DNA of 8,677 bases from Candidatus Nealsoniibacteriota bacterium. GTDB taxonomy: Bacteria > Patescibacteriota > Minisyncoccia > Minisyncoccales > MHMH01. Below are positions 1 through 5,611 of this stretch, in pieces. The position numbers and the translations under genes are program-made. Within the stretch, counting starts at the first letter, position 1. The number at the start of each line of letters is the position of its first letter. The notes under the pieces are model-generated. The model had not been told where the DNA came from, made no database searches, and saw nothing but the letters and a program-made list of their open reading frames with translations. The stretch spans positions 1 through 8,677 of the forward strand of contig JAUYKD010000013.1 in the NCBI GenBank assembly GCA_030700195.1. Reading direction: 5' to 3'.

Positions 1-1
1 T

Positions 2-301
2 CTTTTCGACCTTCGCCATCGCTCGGTGAAAAAAGTTATTATTATGCCTTGTTTAATTGAGCTGGGGTCTTCTTCTAAGGAAGTTCATAGAAGAATCGGC
101 AAAAAAATAGGAGAAGTGTGCGATTTGGCCATCATCACCACCAAAGACAGGCTTAAAGAAATAAGGGAAGGGGCCCCCAAAGCTTTGTTTATGGAAAAGC
201 CCGAAGATATTATTGAAAAGATAAAGAGCTTATGCGGGTCAGGCGATGTTGTGCTTTTAGAAAGCAGAGTGCCCGGACAAATAATAAAGCAGTTAATATG
301 A
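2..301 (+). CDS. murF: C-terminal end of a MurF-like Mur ligase (partial, 5' end outside window)
   Basis: The reading frame is open from the window edge to a TGA at 299-301, so this is the last 99 or so residues of a longer protein. The segment VIIMPCLIELGSSSKEVHRRIG, followed by VCDLAII and GDVVLLESRVPG near the end, matches the C-terminal Rossmann-like domain of Mur ligases. It fits MurF best, where a 'P..(I/V)ELG....E.H...G..I' block and a terminal 'D.VLL(E/K)' strand are typical. MurF adds D-Ala-D-Ala to UDP-MurNAc-tripeptide in the cytoplasm. The ATP-binding and central domains are not in view, so MurF is favoured over another Mur ligase by resemblance only. A GTG at 26-28 could be taken as a start, but homology-like sequence and the open frame continue upstream. 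The stop overlaps the femAB start (ATGA). Codons at the left edge (FDLRHRSVKK) lie in a repeat also found near 5514-5556. Confidence 0.72.
   Translation, partial: LFDLRHRSVKKVIIMPCLIELGSSSKEVHRRIGKKIGEVCDLAIITTKDRLKEIREGAPKALFMEKPEDIIEKIKSLCGSGDVVLLESRVPGQIIKQLI
3..34 (+). repeat. Repeat copy A, inside the murF-like frame
   Basis: TTTCGACCTTC at 4-14 and CTCGGTGAAAAAA at 22-34 recur at 5514-5525 (with one extra T) and 5544-5556, separated by a different core: 7 nt here and 18 nt there. The arms are partly self-complementary (TTTTC-g-ACC at 3-11 against GGTGAAAA at 25-32, with a bulged G), so the element is an imperfect palindrome. Here it is read in frame as part of the Mur ligase. Confidence 0.5.
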
Positions 302-1329
302 CTATAGTTGAGATAAAGGAAAAGTCATCGTGGGAGGACTTTCTTTTTAATTGTGAGGAGAAAACCTTCTTACAGTCTTGGAATTGGGGAGAATTTTGGA
401 AGAAGAATGGCCTGTCTGCCGGCAGGCAGGGCAATAAAATTTGGCGGCTCGGTCTTTACAATAAGCGCGGAGAACTGTTTTCCGCGGCTTTAGTGGTGAA
501 AGTGAGGGCCAAGAGAGGCACTTTTTTATTGATTCAGCACGGTCCGATGGGAGAAAAAGAATCTTTCAATGTTTTTTTTGAAGAAGTAAAAAAACTTGCC
601 AGACAGGAAAAAGCAAGCTTTATCAGAGTGGCTCCACTTTTAGCTAGAACCGAGGAGAATGAAAAATTATTTCAGGACTTAGGATTTAAGCAATCTCCTA
701 TGCATGCCTCTGCCTATGAAGCAACATTAAAGCTTGATCTTAGTGTTTCAGAGGAAGAGCTTTTGCGCCATATGCGCAAAACTACCCGTTATCTTATCCG
801 TCAGGCCATGAATAATCCCGATATTGAGATTACAAAGAGCAATAGGGTAGAAGATGTGGAAGTGTACGATAGATTGAATAAGCTGGTTGCCAAACGCCAG
901 CGGTTCGTTCCTTTCTCTCTTCAGTTTATTAAAAATGAATTTGAAGTTTTTGCCGGAGACAGTCAAGCTTTACTGTTTTTTGGGAAATATAAAGGAGAGA
1001 TTGCGGCTTCCTCTTTAATTATTTTTTGGTCGGGTATTGGTTTTTATCATCAGGCGGCTTTGAACCCCAAGTACCATAAAAATCCAGTTAGCTATCTTTT
1101 GCAGTGGGAAGCCATTAAAGAAGCGAAAAAGAGAGGATGTAAATTTTATGATTTTTGGGGATACGTTGATCCGAAATCACGTCATCCTTGGGCTGGTCCT
1201 ACTTTGTTTAAAATGGGTTTTGGAGGAAACCCTTATTTTTACGTTAAAACAAAGGACCTGCCGCTATCAAAGAAATATTGGCTGACTTATGCTTTTGAAA
1301 AAATAAGAAAAATCAAAAGGGGATTATAA
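298..1329 (+). CDS. FemAB-family peptidoglycan interpeptide-bridge aminoacyltransferase
   Basis: The product is a 343-aa protein of the FemAB/FemX type. Characterised relatives use aminoacyl-tRNA to add amino acids to the stem-peptide side chain of lipid II at the cytoplasmic membrane face. Visible family features are the N-terminal FLQSWNWGEFWKK block (24-36), a first GNAT-like domain to about residue 145, HMRKTTRYLIRQA (158-170), and a second GNAT-like domain. The second domain has YHQAALNPKYHKNPVSYLL (250-268), YDFWGY (284-289) and a GP.LFKMGFGG block (300-310). The start at 298 overlaps the murF stop (ATGA). An in-frame ATG 66 nt upstream would run inside murF and adds a peptide unlike the family. 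No Shine-Dalgarno is seen, so translational coupling is likely. Residues 39-44 (LSAGRQ) come from a 20-bp palindrome and look like an insertion between the WGEF block and the KIWRLG strand. Substrate and bridge residue cannot be read from sequence. Confidence 0.85.
   Translation: MTIVEIKEKSSWEDFLFNCEEKTFLQSWNWGEFWKKNGLSAGRQGNKIWRLGLYNKRGELFSAALVVKVRAKRGTFLLIQHGPMGEKESFNVFFEEVKKLARQEKASFIRVAPLLARTEENEKLFQDLGFKQSPMHASAYEATLKLDLSVSEEELLRHMRKTTRYLIRQAMNNPDIEITKSNRVEDVEVYDRLNKLVAKRQRFVPFSLQFIKNEFEVFAGDSQALLFFGKYKGEIAASSLIIFWSGIGFYHQAALNPKYHKNPVSYLLQWEAIKEAKKRGCKFYDFWGYVDPKSRHPWAGPTLFKMGFGGNPYFYVKTKDLPLSKKYWLTYAFEKIRKIKRGL
411..430. repeat. 20-bp palindromic repeat inside femAB
   Basis: CCTGTCTGCC-GGCAGGCAGG is self-complementary over all 20 bases with a single G-T pair. 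It is GC-rich in an AT-rich gene and encodes LSAGRQ in frame. The form CCTGCC..GGCAGG resembles palindromes I associate with Parcubacteria genomes; that association is from memory and was not searched. Confidence 0.7.
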
Positions 1330-1345
1330 TTGATGATTATTAGCG

Positions 1346-2134
1346 ATGGAAAAATATAGTTATCGAAAAGCCCACCGTTATAAAAAGAAAAAGCCTATTT
1401 GCTCCAAGCGATTTTTGTTTTTAGGAACATTATCTTTAATATTTATTGGAGGTATTTTTTATCTTTTATTCCTTTCGGCCGTTTTTCAGGTTGAAAAGAT
1501 TATTGTCAGCGGAGAGAAAAAAGTTTTTAAAGAAGAAATCGAAGTTTTAGCTGAAAGAAGATTGGAAAACACGGTATTATTTTTCAAAACAAAAAGCATT
1601 TTTGCGGTTGATATTAATCAAATAAAAGAAGATATTTTGCAATCTTTTCCTCAAATAGCCGAAGCTGAATTGGGCAGAGATTTTTTTAACGCCATCAGTA
1701 TAGTAGTTTCAGAGAGAACGGCCGTTGCTTTATGGTGCCAGGATAAGGAATGTTTTTTAATTGATAAACAAGGAGTTATTTTTGAAGAAGTATCCGCAGA
1801 AGCGGATTTGCTCAAGATTGAAGGTAAAAGAGTTGAGCCTTTTTTAACATTAGGTTTGGCTGTTATTGAGCCAGAAGAGCTTTTGCAAATTTTTGAAGTC
1901 AGAACAAAATTAATTGAAATAGCTGATATTTCAGTAAATAAGGCCGTGATTGTTTCTCAAGAACGGTTGGATGTTAAAACAATCGAAGGTTGGGAAATTT
2001 ATTTTAACCCGAAGCGAGATTTGGACTGGCAAATAAGAGAATTGGCTTTAGTTTTGGAAAAACAAATCTCCTCTGAAAAGAGGAGAACATTAGAGTATGT
2101 TGATTTAAGATTCAGCCGGGTTTATTACAAATAG
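1346..2134 (+). CDS. ftsQ: FtsQ/DivIB-type cell-division protein with POTRA domain
   Basis: The product is a 262-aa bitopic membrane protein. It has a short, very basic cytoplasmic tail (1-22, with KKKK at 13-16), one membrane segment at about 23-46, and then a POTRA-like domain (FQVEKIIVSGEKKVFKEEI, 47-65). A beta domain follows with the family pattern VSERTAVALW (121-130) and LIDKQGVIFEE (138-148). In characterised bacteria FtsQ/DivIB links early and late divisome proteins at the septum. Length and domain order are normal. The ATG at 1346 sits 16 nt after femAB without a visible Shine-Dalgarno and begins just before the basic tail, so it is the reasonable start. The position after murF and femAB fits a reduced division/wall cluster. 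The last 70 nt of the gene contain, on the other strand, the probable terminator of the convergent corA gene. Confidence 0.85.
   Translation: MEKYSYRKAHRYKKKKPICSKRFLFLGTLSLIFIGGIFYLLFLSAVFQVEKIIVSGEKKVFKEEIEVLAERRLENTVLFFKTKSIFAVDINQIKEDILQSFPQIAEAELGRDFFNAISIVVSERTAVALWCQDKECFLIDKQGVIFEEVSAEADLLKIEGKRVEPFLTLGLAVIEPEELLQIFEVRTKLIEIADISVNKAVIVSQERLDVKTIEGWEIYFNPKRDLDWQIRELALVLEKQISSEKRRTLEYVDLRFSRVYYK
1792..1807. repeat. 16-bp inverted repeat inside ftsQ
   Basis: ATCCGC-AGAA-GCGGAT is a perfect 6-bp stem with a 4-nt loop, encoding part of VSAEADLL. It is GC-rich compared with its surroundings and lies in a variable loop after the LID..G..F motif. It may be another palindromic insertion or chance. 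Confidence 0.35.
2058..2086 (-). terminator. Rho-independent terminator of corA, lying within the ftsQ coding region
   Basis: Read on the minus strand, TCTCCTCT-TTTC-AGAGGAGA (2086 to 2067) forms a perfect 8-bp stem with a 4-nt loop and is followed directly by TTTGTTTTT (2066 to 2058). It lies about 50 nt past the corA stop. On the plus strand the hairpin has no T-tract, so the signal is directional and serves corA. Confidence 0.7.
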
Positions 2135-2135
2135 T

Positions 2136-3047
2136 TTAAATCCAGCGTTTCTTCTTGAAGTAAATAATCATAAAGACGGTAGCTATAAACATCATACTTA
2201 TAATGAGAGGAAAACCGAAGAGCGAGTCGGTAAGAGGCATGGGCACGTTCATTCCCCAGATGCTGGCCAGAAGAGTTAAAGGAAAAACTATTACCGAAAA
2301 AACCGTCAAAATTCTGATAATGTCGTTTATTTTAGTGGAGAGGAGCGATTGATTGGTATTTTCAAGGGCTAAAACAGCCTCTTTATATGTTTTTAGAGCA
2401 TTAAGGGATTTACTGTATGTTCCTAAGATGTCCGAGAAGTATGGCGTTAATTGCGGTCCAAAAAAATCAACTCCTTCTTTTGACAAAGATTGCAGAATTT
2501 CTTCTTGATGCTCGATTATTCTCCAGAAATTAATGATATCCGTTTTGACAAAGGAAATTTCTAAAACCATTTCTTTTTCTTTTCCCCTGAACATTTCTTT
2601 TTCAATTTCGTCAATCCGTTTATCTATTCTAATAAGCTTTGTCAGACAGGTTTTCCAGAAATTGCTTAAAATGTAATAAAGAAGCTCTCCGCTATTTTCT
2701 GACATGCAGGTTTTTCTTTGTTCTTTATACAGGTTGCATTTATCAAAAAGGGCTTTTAATGGAAGAATAGAGTGGTAGTGGCTTGTTATAACGGTATCTT
2801 TAGTAACAATAACATCAAGTTCCTGGGGTCTTGTTTCTCTTTTTTCCTTATTGTATAACGGATAATAAAGAATCATAAAAATATAATCATCGTACCTTTC
2901 TGCTTTTCCCCTATTGCCCGGGGGAATTATCTCACTCAAAACCAAAGGATGAAAGCCGAACTTTTCCTTTAAAAATTGTACGTCTTCTTCAGTTGGATTT
3001 TGGATATCTATCCAGGAAACCCTGGGTCCTTTTATAATGTTTCGCAT
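2136..3047 (-). CDS. corA: CorA-family magnesium/divalent-cation transporter
   Basis: The product is a 303-aa protein with the usual CorA plan: a long cytoplasmic N-terminal domain (1-240, with a helical region around 135-240), then two membrane helices at about 246-264 and 279-297. The signature GMN motif sits at 265-267 (SIWGMNVP), at the end of the first helix. CorA proteins form pentameric channels that pass Mg2+ (some members Co2+, Ni2+ or Zn2+) across the inner membrane. The C-terminus ends in the usual basic tail (FKKKRWI). Transcription runs opposite to its neighbours: it converges on ftsQ with one base between stop codons and diverges from grpE. No Shine-Dalgarno precedes the ATG (3047-3045). 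A weak promoter (TTGTAC at 3086-3081, TAAAAT at 3061-3056, spacer 19) would start the mRNA within a few bases of the ATG. The family call is secure; the ion transported is not. Confidence 0.9.
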   Translation of the reverse strand: MRNIIKGPRVSWIDIQNPTEEDVQFLKEKFGFHPLVLSEIIPPGNRGKAERYDDYIFMILYYPLYNKEKRETRPQELDVIVTKDTVITSHYHSILPLKALFDKCNLYKEQRKTCMSENSGELLYYILSNFWKTCLTKLIRIDKRIDEIEKEMFRGKEKEMVLEISFVKTDIINFWRIIEHQEEILQSLSKEGVDFFGPQLTPYFSDILGTYSKSLNALKTYKEAVLALENTNQSLLSTKINDIIRILTVFSVIVFPLTLLASIWGMNVPMPLTDSLFGFPLIISMMFIATVFMIIYFKKKRWI

Positions 3048-3087
3048 GTTGTTTTATTTTAACATATTTTTCGGTAGTAAGTACAAT

Positions 3088-3103
3088 AGGTTTTTCAAAA
3101 CCT
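3088..3103. promoter_or_regulatory. Palindrome between divergent corA and grpE, candidate operator
   Basis: AGGTTTT-TC-AAAACCT is a perfect 7-bp inverted repeat with a 2-nt centre. It ends one base before the -35 hexamer of the grpE promoter and lies just upstream of the weak corA promoter. It does not match CIRCE (HrcA) or a CtsR box. Its position suits a regulator of the chaperone operon, corA or both; that role is inference. Confidence 0.4.
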
Positions 3104-3104
3104 C

Positions 3105-3133
3105 TTGACCGGGGGCTTAATTTAATGTATGAT
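3105..3133 (+). promoter_or_regulatory. Sigma70-type promoter of grpE-dnaK-dnaJ
   Basis: TTGACC (3105-3110), a 17-nt spacer and TATGAT (3128-3133) match the consensus at 5/6 and 5/6. Transcription should begin near 3140, only a few bases before the ATG at 3144. The -10 hexamer overlaps the alternative upstream ATG at 3129, which argues against that start. Confidence 0.7.
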
Positions 3134-3143
3134 GAATTATTGT

Positions 3144-3632
3144 ATGGACAAGAAAATAAACTCGGAAGAATTAGAAAAGAAATTAGCAGAATATCAGGGG
3201 CAGAGAGACGAATATTTGGCCGGCTGGCAACGCTCAAGGGCTGATTTTTTGAATTATAAGAAAGAAGAAGTTCAGAGAATCGGAGAAATTCTTAAGTATG
3301 CTAACGAGGCTTTGATTTTGAAAGTTCTGCCGATTTTGGATAGTTTTGAAAAGGCCGAGAAAGCGATCCCGGAAGATAAAAAAGACGAATATTCTAAAGG
3401 ATTTTTACAGATTAAATCTCAGCTTGAAGATATATTGAAAAGCCAGGGAGTTGGAGAGATAGAGGCGCTCGGCAAGAAGTTTGACCCTAATTTTCATGAG
3501 GCGGTAGAATCCGCCTCCGCTCCTGATGGAGCTACGGCGGACAAGTCTGGTATAATAATTGAGGAGGTTCAAAAGGGTTATAGTTTAAACGGTAAAGTCA
3601 TTCGTCCTACTAAAGTTAAAATTAACAAATAA
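3144..3632 (+). CDS. grpE: GrpE, nucleotide exchange factor for DnaK
   Basis: The product is 162 aa from the ATG at 3144. The N-terminal half is a long charged coiled coil (KKINSEELEKKLAEYQGQRD, then WQRSRADFLNYKKE). The C-terminal half has the GrpE beta-domain signature: VLPILDSFEKA, QGVGEIEALGKKFDPNFHEAV, and EEVQKGYSLNGKVIRPTKVKI at the end. GrpE dimers release ADP from DnaK in the cytoplasm. An in-frame ATG at 3129 adds only MMNYC, but it lies inside the -10 box, so 3144 is preferred. This would make the mRNA leaderless or nearly so, in keeping with the absence of a Shine-Dalgarno. Between HEAVE and SGIIIEEV there are about 11 residues (SASAPDGATAD) encoded by a palindromic repeat. Relatives have a shorter acidic stretch here, so this looks like an in-frame insertion in a surface loop. 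dnaK follows after 6 nt. Confidence 0.92.
   Translation: MDKKINSEELEKKLAEYQGQRDEYLAGWQRSRADFLNYKKEEVQRIGEILKYANEALILKVLPILDSFEKAEKAIPEDKKDEYSKGFLQIKSQLEDILKSQGVGEIEALGKKFDPNFHEAVESASAPDGATADKSGIIIEEVQKGYSLNGKVIRPTKVKINK
3510..3541. repeat. 32-nt palindromic repeat inserted in frame in grpE
   Basis: TCCGCC (3510-3515) pairs with GGCGGA (3536-3541), and inside it GCTCC (3519-3523) pairs with GGAGC (3528-3532) around a TGAT loop. The two stems are separated by 3x3 mismatched bases. It is much richer in GC than the surrounding gene. It encodes SASAPDGATAD without breaking the frame. Confidence 0.7.
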
Positions 3633-3638
3633 ACAAAT

Positions 3639-5501
3639 ATGCCAAAAATAATAGGAATTGATCTCGGCACAACTTTTTCAGCCATGGCGGCAGTGGAAGC
3701 CGGGGAACCAAAAATAATTGAGAACAAGGAGGGCCAAAGAACCACTCCTTCAGTCGTGGCTCTGACAAAAACTGGAGAGCGGCTTGCGGGAGTTTTAGCT
3801 AAGCGTCAGCAAATAACTAATCCCAAAAACACCATTTATTCGGTTAAACGGCTTATTGGCCGAAAGTTTTCGGACGAAGAAGTGCAGAAAGATAAAAAGC
3901 TCTTGCCTTATGAAATCAGGGAGAGAAAGGACGGGGGAGTTGAGATTAAGATGGGAGACAATTTTTATTCTCCCACCGAAATTTCAGCCATGATTTTACA
4001 GAAATTAAAACAGGATGCGGAAGCTAAACTTGGTGAAAAAATAACCGAAGCCATTATTACCTGTCCCGCCTATTTTGACGATTCGCAGAGAAAAGCGACC
4101 AAGACAGCCGGTGAGATTGCCGGATTTGACGTTAAAAGAGTTATCAATGAGCCGACAGCCGCTGCTTTGGCTTACGGGCTGACTAAGAAAGGCGAAAAGA
4201 AAATCGTTGTTTATGATTTCGGCGGAGGCACTTTTGATATTTCAGTGCTTGATATTTCAGAAGATACGGTTGAGGTTAAAGCAACGGGCGGGGATACGCA
4301 TCTTGGGGGAGACGATTTTGACCAAACAATAATGAATTGGCTGGTTAATCAGTTTACAAAAGATCAGGGGATTGATTTATCAAAAGATGAGTTAGCTTTG
4401 CAAAGATTAAAAGAGGCGGCTGAAAAAGCTAAGATTGAGTTATCTTCCTCTTTAGAATCGGAAATTAATTTGCCCTTTATAACGTCAAATTCTTCCGGTC
4501 CCAAGCACTTTTATTGCAAATTGAGCAGATCTAAACTTGAGGAACTAGTGGACGACTATATTAAAAAGTCGTTGGACATTGTTAAAGGAACTTTGAAAGA
4601 AGCAAATATTGATATTAAAGACATTGCCGAGATTGTTTTAGTTGGTGGGCAGACAAGAATGCCAAAAATCCAGGAAGAGATTAAGAGTTTCTTTGGCAAA
4701 GAGCCGCACAAAGGCATAAACCCCGACGAAGTAGTGGCTGTGGGAGCAGCTATCCAGGCAGGAATTTTACAAGGAGAAGTTAAAGATGTTCTACTTTTGG
4801 ACGTTAGTCCTCTTTCTTTGGGCATTGAAACCTTGGGAGGAGTTAGCACTGTTCTGATTCCTAAAAATACAACCGTGCCGACGGCCAAAACCCAAACCTT
4901 TTCCACCGCTGCTGACAGTCAACCGTCAGTTGAAATACATGTTTTGCAGGGCGAGCGTCCAATGGCTTCTGATAACAAAACTCTCGGTAAGTTTATTCTT
5001 GACGGCATTCCTCCTGCTCCAAGAGGCATTCCTCAAGTTGAGGTTACATTTGATATTGATGCCAACGGTATTTTAAATGTAACTGCCAAAGACAAGGGAA
5101 CCAGCAAATTCCAATCCATTAGGATTGAGGGATCAACCGGATTAAGTAAGGAAGAGGTTGAGAAAATGAAAAAAGCCGCTGAAATTCATGCTGAAGAAGA
5201 TAGAAAAAAACAGGAGTTGATTGAAGCCAGAAATACGGCCGATAGTTTGATTTACACGACCGAGAAAACCTTAAAAGATGCCGGAGATAAGATTTCTTCC
5301 GATGCTAAAAAAGAAATTGATGAAAAGATGGAGGCCTTGAAAAAAATCAAAGATAGCGATAAAATAGATGAAATTAAGCAGAAAACCCAGGAATTATCCG
5401 AAAACATTCAGAAAGCCGGGGCTGAATTATATAAACAAGCTCAAGAAAAAAAGCCGGAAGATAAAGGAAAACCAGAAGAAGGCGAGTATAAAACTCAATG
5501 A
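3639..5501 (+). CDS. dnaK: DnaK (Hsp70) molecular chaperone
   Basis: The product is a 620-aa Hsp70 of normal bacterial length. The ATPase domain (about 1-382) shows the phosphate-1 loop IGIDLGTT (5-12), INEPTAAALAYG (169-180), the phosphate-2 loop VYDFGGGTFD (191-200) and the adenosine motif VLVGGQTRMP (333-342). The hydrophobic interdomain linker VLLLDVSPLSLGIETLGG spans 384-401. The substrate-binding beta domain follows to about 505, then a lysine/glutamate-rich helical lid. It binds exposed hydrophobic peptides in an ATP cycle driven by DnaJ and GrpE. The usual N-terminal 'TTNS' is TTFS here (11-14). The tail ends in KPEEGEYKTQ rather than the acidic EEVD-like ending of many DnaKs. No Shine-Dalgarno is present; the 6-nt gap from grpE suggests coupled translation. 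The last codons form one arm of a hairpin. Confidence 0.97.
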   Translation: MPKIIGIDLGTTFSAMAAVEAGEPKIIENKEGQRTTPSVVALTKTGERLAGVLAKRQQITNPKNTIYSVKRLIGRKFSDEEVQKDKKLLPYEIRERKDGGVEIKMGDNFYSPTEISAMILQKLKQDAEAKLGEKITEAIITCPAYFDDSQRKATKTAGEIAGFDVKRVINEPTAAALAYGLTKKGEKKIVVYDFGGGTFDISVLDISEDTVEVKATGGDTHLGGDDFDQTIMNWLVNQFTKDQGIDLSKDELALQRLKEAAEKAKIELSSSLESEINLPFITSNSSGPKHFYCKLSRSKLEELVDDYIKKSLDIVKGTLKEANIDIKDIAEIVLVGGQTRMPKIQEEIKSFFGKEPHKGINPDEVVAVGAAIQAGILQGEVKDVLLLDVSPLSLGIETLGGVSTVLIPKNTTVPTAKTQTFSTAADSQPSVEIHVLQGERPMASDNKTLGKFILDGIPPAPRGIPQVEVTFDIDANGILNVTAKDKGTSKFQSIRIEGSTGLSKEEVEKMKKAAEIHAEEDRKKQELIEARNTADSLIYTTEKTLKDAGDKISSDAKKEIDEKMEALKKIKDSDKIDEIKQKTQELSENIQKAGAELYKQAQEKKPEDKGKPEEGEYKTQ

Positions 5502-5515
5502 ATCTTTAATTCATT
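5497..5515. repeat. 19-nt palindrome over the dnaK stop codon
   Basis: AATGAAT-CTTTA-ATTCATT is a perfect 7-bp stem with a 5-nt loop. It contains the dnaK TGA at 5499-5501. It is the first of four palindromes filling the dnaK-dnaJ spacer. Confidence 0.5.
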
Positions 5516-5556
5516 TCGTACCTTCAATAAATTTTTAATTTATCTCGGTGAAAAAA
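5514..5556 (+). repeat. Repeat copy B in the dnaK-dnaJ spacer
   Basis: The outer parts TTTCGTACCTTC (5514-5525) and CTCGGTGAAAAAA (5544-5556) match the sequence at 4-34 with one base inserted. The core here is an AT-rich palindrome (ATAAATT-TTT-AATTTAT, 5527-5543) in place of the GC-richer 7-nt core of copy A. Confidence 0.5.
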
Positions 5557-5561
5557 TAGAC

Positions 5562-5580
5562 GATGAAGTTTAACTTCATC
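5562..5580 (+). terminator. 19-nt hairpin with T-rich tail between dnaK and dnaJ (possible attenuator)
   Basis: GATGAAGTT-T-AACTTCATC is a perfect inverted repeat (8-bp stem with a TTA loop) followed by TTTATCTTCATTTTT. A weak terminator or processing site that lowers dnaJ relative to dnaK is plausible. The stem is AT-rich, so it may instead be just another spacer palindrome. Confidence 0.4.
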
Positions 5581-5589
5581 TTTATCTTC

Positions 5590-5608
5590 ATTTTTACTGC
5601 GTAAAAAT
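5590..5608. repeat. 19-nt palindrome just upstream of dnaJ
   Basis: ATTTTTAC-TGC-GTAAAAAT is a perfect 8-bp inverted repeat ending 3 nt before the dnaJ ATG. In the mRNA it would fold against the start codon where a ribosome site would be expected, so it may influence dnaJ translation (inference). Confidence 0.5.
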
Positions 5609-5611
5609 TCG

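Noticed and set aside
232..297. Upstream start for femAB
   Set aside because: It would overlap murF by 70 nt and adds a Cys/Arg-rich peptide unlike FemAB; the ATGA overlap at 298 is the natural start.
1333..1359. Nine-codon ORF MIISDGKI between femAB and ftsQ
   Set aside because: It resembles the first residues of dCTP deaminase only superficially; it is too short and without a ribosome site.
3048..3143. CIRCE or CtsR operator before grpE
   Set aside because: Neither the TTAGCACTC/GAGTGCTAA pair nor a GGTCAAA direct repeat is present; only an unrelated palindrome is seen.
5002..5037. Direct repeat GGCATTCCTC in dnaK
   Set aside because: It encodes the conserved GIPPAPRGIP segment of all DnaK proteins.
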